Shown: positions 12,147-15,678 of the stretch, piece after piece | Position numbering within the stretch: the first letter of the stretch is position 1 | Layout of the letters: each line of letters begins with the position of its first letter | Origin: an uncultured Lachnospiraceae bacterium | GTDB lineage: Bacteria; Bacillota; Clostridia; Lachnospirales; Lachnospiraceae | Reading direction: 5' to 3' | NCBI GenBank assembly: GCA_910577105.1 | Contig: CAJTMB010000045.1 | Coordinates: 1-15,678, forward strand | DNA length: 15,678 nucleotides | Notes under the pieces: generated by a model | Databases searched by the model: none | Seen by the model: only the letters and a program-made list of their open reading frames with translations | Told to the model about the DNA's origin: nothing | Program-made: the position numbers and the translations under genes

Positions 12147-15100
12147 ATGAAAGGAATTCAAAAAAACAAATTGTGTAAAAGAGGGTTAGCTGTCTTACTT
12201 GCGGCATTCATGGTGCTTGGAAGCCTTGGTGTGTCCTTGAAAACCAATGTGCAGGTTGCTTGGGCAGCAGAATCAGTCATTAACTCCATGAGTTATTATT
12301 CGTCCACTGACGGACCGGTGATAAGTCATACAGGAGTGGAATCGGCTGATTATGGATTTGTAATGCCAATTTTTAACGGCGGTGCTTCAACCTGGCAGGA
12401 TGTTGTGGGTGATTTGTCAGTAAAGGTAAAGGTTGACGGCGCTTATGTTGACATTGACAGCGTCAGCAGTTTTGTATACAACCAGAACTGGGGACATTTT
12501 AATGACAACGGATTTGTCGGCTACTGGTTCAAGGTATCGGAGACGACGTATCTGCAGCTTTACTCCAAAACTACCGGTGTTACGCTGGATTACACGCTGG
12601 AGTTTATTAAGCAGAATAAGACGAATATTACTTCCATGACGGCAACAGACGGACCGGTTCTTACGGCGGGACCGACCGGCAGCATCGGCTTTACCTATCC
12701 CACCTTCAATGGGGATTCCAGCATTTTGTACGATGCTGTCAAAGAAGACTTGAAAGTTTATGTAAAGACGGTCAATTCTTCCGAATGGATTGATATTGAC
12801 AACAATGCGGCAAGCGGATGGATTTATGACAATAATTTCGGACAGTTTACGGACGGCCCTGGCGGTTACTGGTTTGTGCTTACGGAATCCATCAACGTAA
12901 AACTGGAATCCAAATCCTCCGGCGCTTCCCTGGTTTATACCTTAAATTATCAGAAGCCTGAAAGAAATTCCTATACGCTTAGTCCCTTTGAGGACAAGAC
13001 TACATATGAAGCAGATTCTAAAGGGGCAATCGGGTTTGCGCTTCCCAAAATAGACGGTAATCCGGCTTACCAGGCTGATTTGGATAAATTTGTGTATGAG
13101 GTTAAGATAAATGGAAACTGGGTGGAACTGGGTGATTTCAGTAAAAGCGGTTTCCAGTATTCCGCAAACGGTTACAATAAAATGTCCACTAAAACGCAGT
13201 GGGGTTACTGGGTGGACTACATTTACGGGCTCTGGTTCCAGCCGGTTCTGGAAGACTATGAACTTCGTATCGGTTATCCTGAAAACGGGGAAAAAGGTGG
13301 GGCGGTAAATAACAACTATGTATATTATACATTGATTGGCAATCCCAATGCGGAAGTGCCTGTGCCGCCGATTATACCATTCATACCCGGTGACCCGAAC
13401 GACCCTTATCTGGAAGGGTATGAACTGACATACCATGATGAGTTTACGGGAAGCTCTTTGAATACCGGAATGTGGAATTATGTCACGGGATATTATATCA
13501 ATGACGACCCGGGCACCTGGGGCTGGGGCAACAATGAGTTGGAGCATTACACGGATTCGGAAAGAAACGTTAATGTATCCGGCGGAACATTAAACCTTAC
13601 GGCATATGAGGAGCCGAAGTCGTTTCCGCAGGACCCTGGCCGTTATGCGCAGTACTCTTCCGGCAAAATCACCACACAGGACACATTCTCCTTTAAGTAC
13701 GGACGTATTGACTTCAGGGCAAAACTTCCTGTAGGAAACGGATTGTGGCCGGCGCTCTGGCTTCTTCCGAATGATGATACCTACGGCACATGGGCTGCTT
13801 CCGGGGAGATTGATGTTATGGAGGCAAGAGGCCGTGTTCCGGGAGCCAGCAGCGGTGCAATCCATTTTGGAGGCCAATGGCCCAATAACACATATCTTGA
13901 CGGCAGTTATGCGTTTTCGGATGGACAGACGATAGATTCCGACTATCATATTTACAGTCTGGTATGGGAGGAAGGACTGCTTGCATGGTTTGTTGACGGG
14001 GAAATGTTCTTCTATGCAACCAGCGACCAGTGGTTTACAACGGCATCAAATGACCCGAATGCGCCGTTTGACCAGGAATTTTACATAATCATGAATCTGG
14101 CAGTGGGCGGATGGTTTGACAACAATATCACACCGGGACCCGGGGATATTCCCGCAACAATGCAGGTAGATTATGTACGCGTTTACAGGCCTGAAGGAGA
14201 TACCAAAGCTACCTTTACTTTAAACGGCAATCAGGAACAGCCTTCTGTATCTGTAACAGGCATTTCCGTAAATCCAAAGGAAGTTTCTTTGACACAGGCA
14301 GGGCAGACGGCATCCGTATCCCATACGGTGAAACCGGCCAATGCCACAAACAAAAGCGTGACATGGACATCCTCCAATCCTGATGTGGCAAGCGTTTCTG
14401 ACGGAATCGTCACGGCGCACCAAAACGGTACGGCAGTGATTACGGCAACCACCAAGGACGGCAGTTATTCGGATACCTGTACTGTGACGGTAAATATTGA
14501 AACGGTGACAACGCCCGATAAAGACCATGTAGGTGATGGAACGGTAGGACTGAACAGAGAAGGCGGCACAGTGGAGTTTTATGTGAACGGTGCGGAATTT
14601 GCCGACCTCCATTATAAAGTAAATAATGGCGGTCAGATGAATGTAGGTATGGTAAATGACGGAAAAGGCAACTTTACTTATACGCTATCCGGATTGAATG
14701 ACGGGGATACAATAGAATACTCTTTTACCTACAATCCGGGCAACGGCGCGCTGGATACGGCATGGATGACCTATACCTTGTCAGGCGGCACACAGGGAGG
14801 CGGCGGTGATGACGGCGGAAGCGGCGGAACCGTACAGAGCGGACAGGTAACAATGTATGATGATTTGAACTATGGAGGAAGCGCTGCATCCTTTGGAGTC
14901 GGCAGATATGATATGGCGGATATGGTTCAGGCAGGCATTGCCAATGATACGATTTCTTCCATTAAGGTGCCGCTCGGTTATAAACTGACTGTATTTTCCG
15001 ACATCCATTTTGCAGGTGAAAGCAAAGTATTTGACGCCGACAGTTCCTATGTGGGAGATGAATGGAATGACAAGATTACTTCCTTCATTATAGAAGAAGC

Positions 15101-15542
15101 GTCTTACTACATTTATAATAAGCACAGCGGTCTGGTATTGGAAGTAGCAAATGCCGGCAGGGATAATGGCACAAACCTGATTCAGAATACTTTGAATCAG
15201 GGGGAACACCAGCAGTGGAAAGTGATTCCGGTAGAGGGCGGCTGCTACAAAATCATAAGCGTAATGCATGAAAAGGCAATTGATGTTGCGGACCTTTCCA
15301 CCGCAAATGGCGGAAATGTGCATATCTGGGAATATGTAGGCGGCGACAATCAGAAATGGCAGATTGGAACTGCGGGAGGCGCTTACAAGACAATTGTAAA
15401 CAAGCTGAGCGGGCTTTCTCTGGACGGTGACGATTGGTCAACAACACCGGGAGGAAATATTATCCAGTGGCAGTTGGGAGACAGTCAGGCAAACCAGCAG
15501 TGGGAGTTTGTACTTGTCAATCCGCAGCCTGCAAATCCGTAA
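12147..15542 (+). CDS. Secreted multi-domain GH16 endo-beta-1,3-glucanase (laminarinase type)
   Basis: A 1131-residue exported enzyme predicted to cut beta-1,3-glucans such as laminarin, curdlan or fungal wall glucan. Residues 1-40 are a signal peptide (basic start, hydrophobic core, likely cut after AWA). Residues about 45-154, 160-268 and 275-397 are three related repeats of an unnamed beta-rich domain, the first two with TDGPV and GYWF. Residues about 424-680 are GH16, with catalytic E554-I-D556-V-M-E559 and WPALWLLP. Then follow Big2 (about 699-785), a CBM56-like domain (about 793-880), a Gly-rich linker, a beta/gamma-crystallin domain (about 899-983) with calcium motifs N933DTISS and N974DKITS, and a ricin-type lectin/CBM13 (about 985-1127) with three QxW motifs (QQW, QKW, QQW). 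No sortase or S-layer anchor is seen, so it is probably released or glycan-bound. Confidence 0.93.
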   Translation: MKGIQKNKLCKRGLAVLLAAFMVLGSLGVSLKTNVQVAWAAESVINSMSYYSSTDGPVISHTGVESADYGFVMPIFNGGASTWQDVVGDLSVKVKVDGAYVDIDSVSSFVYNQNWGHFNDNGFVGYWFKVSETTYLQLYSKTTGVTLDYTLEFIKQNKTNITSMTATDGPVLTAGPTGSIGFTYPTFNGDSSILYDAVKEDLKVYVKTVNSSEWIDIDNNAASGWIYDNNFGQFTDGPGGYWFVLTESINVKLESKSSGASLVYTLNYQKPERNSYTLSPFEDKTTYEADSKGAIGFALPKIDGNPAYQADLDKFVYEVKINGNWVELGDFSKSGFQYSANGYNKMSTKTQWGYWVDYIYGLWFQPVLEDYELRIGYPENGEKGGAVNNNYVYYTLIGNPNAEVPVPPIIPFIPGDPNDPYLEGYELTYHDEFTGSSLNTGMWNYVTGYYINDDPGTWGWGNNELEHYTDSERNVNVSGGTLNLTAYEEPKSFPQDPGRYAQYSSGKITTQDTFSFKYGRIDFRAKLPVGNGLWPALWLLPNDDTYGTWAASGEIDVMEARGRVPGASSGAIHFGGQWPNNTYLDGSYAFSDGQTIDSDYHIYSLVWEEGLLAWFVDGEMFFYATSDQWFTTASNDPNAPFDQEFYIIMNLAVGGWFDNNITPGPGDIPATMQVDYVRVYRPEGDTKATFTLNGNQEQPSVSVTGISVNPKEVSLTQAGQTASVSHTVKPANATNKSVTWTSSNPDVASVSDGIVTAHQNGTAVITATTKDGSYSDTCTVTVNIETVTTPDKDHVGDGTVGLNREGGTVEFYVNGAEFADLHYKVNNGGQMNVGMVNDGKGNFTYTLSGLNDGDTIEYSFTYNPGNGALDTAWMTYTLSGGTQGGGGDDGGSGGTVQSGQVTMYDDLNYGGSAASFGVGRYDMADMVQAGIANDTISSIKVPLGYKLTVFSDIHFAGESKVFDADSSYVGDEWNDKITSFIIEEASYYIYNKHSGLVLEVANAGRDNGTNLIQNTLNQGEHQQWKVIPVEGGCYKIISVMHEKAIDVADLSTANGGNVHIWEYVGGDNQKWQIGTAGGAYKTIVNKLSGLSLDGDDWSTTPGGNIIQWQLGDSQANQQWEFVLVNPQPANP

Positions 15543-15571
15543 ATATAATGCAATAGTTTAATAGTCAGGAA

Positions 15572-15620
15572 CAGGCCCCCTTTGTCGGATGAGCAGTCGG
15601 ATGAAAGGGGCTTGTTTATG
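15572..15620 (+). terminator. Rho-independent terminator of the glucanase gene
   Basis: CAGG-c-CCCCTTT (15572-15583) pairs with AAAGGGGCTTG (15604-15614), an 11-bp stem with one bulged C and one G-U pair, followed by TTTATG. The T tract is short but position, 30 nt after the stop, fits. The loop contains the octamer GTCGGATG twice (15584-15591 and 15596-15603). Confidence 0.65.
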
Positions 15621-15678
15621 CATTTGCTAGGGTAAAGTTTTTGTAGGAAAATAAAATAAATAGAAAGCACCTGATTCC
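15621..15678. other. AT-rich sequence at the right edge
   Basis: The final 58 bases after the terminator hold no recognisable gene or start. They include a TTTTTG and an A-rich run (15647-15666). The next gene, if any, lies outside the window. Confidence 0.3.

Noticed and set aside
12942..13547. 201-residue minus-strand ORF inside the glucanase
   Set aside because: Shadow of a strongly supported GH16 coding frame, with no start signals of its own.
1..15678. CRISPR arrays, tRNA, rRNA, insertion sequences, prophage genes
   Set aside because: No regularly spaced repeats with spacers, no tRNA or rRNA signature, and no transposase or integrase motifs were seen in any frame.

Overview
The window looks like a chromosomal stretch from a low-to-mid GC Firmicute, most likely a gut-type Clostridia/Lachnospiraceae genome. 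The evidence is strong AGGAGG-type ribosome binding sites, sigma-A promoters of TTGACA/TATAAT type, a 67-codon Cro/C1-type regulator of a kind common in that group, and a secreted multi-domain beta-glucanase. No rRNA, tRNA, CRISPR array, transposase or phage gene was found.

Layout. The left edge (1-398) holds the 3' part of a CatB/Vat-type hexapeptide-repeat acetyltransferase. Next comes a two-gene unit (656-1998): an AraC-type regulator with a GyrI-like ligand domain, and a small conserved-looking protein of unknown function. Facing it is a MerR-family gene (2039-2254) that keeps a textbook MerR promoter and operator but stops just after its DNA-binding domain. A four-helix membrane protein with two zinc ribbons (2322-3506, minus) is separated by a 511-bp intergenic region from a DUF5677-like gene (4018-5160) and a small membrane protein (5180-5884). 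That intergenic region carries a strikingly structured palindromic element (3561-3711).

The centre is a 1153-residue YfhO-type membrane protein (5892-9353, minus), a family linked to glycosylation of cell-surface polymers, with a DUF6273-like domain fused to its C-terminus. It is divergent from a small XRE regulator (9517-9720). Their shared intergenic region holds facing promoters, a 20-bp near-perfect palindrome over the YfhO -10 box, and 18-bp tandem repeats. Then come an EamA/DMT transporter and an Ogt-type O6-alkylguanine-DNA alkyltransferase, probably one operon with an extended -10 promoter, and a short minus-strand TipAS-like protein (11449-11808).

The right end is a 1131-residue exported GH16 beta-1,3-glucanase (laminarinase type, 12147-15542). 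It has three N-terminal repeats, a Big2 domain, a CBM56-like domain, a beta/gamma-crystallin calcium-binding domain and a ricin-type lectin, followed by a terminator. Functionally the window is a mosaic of small regulator-effector units, cell-envelope proteins and one secreted glycan-degrading enzyme, not a single pathway. The best leads for something undescribed are the palindromic element at 3561-3711, the YfhO-DUF6273 fusion with its palindromic control region, and the glucanase architecture.
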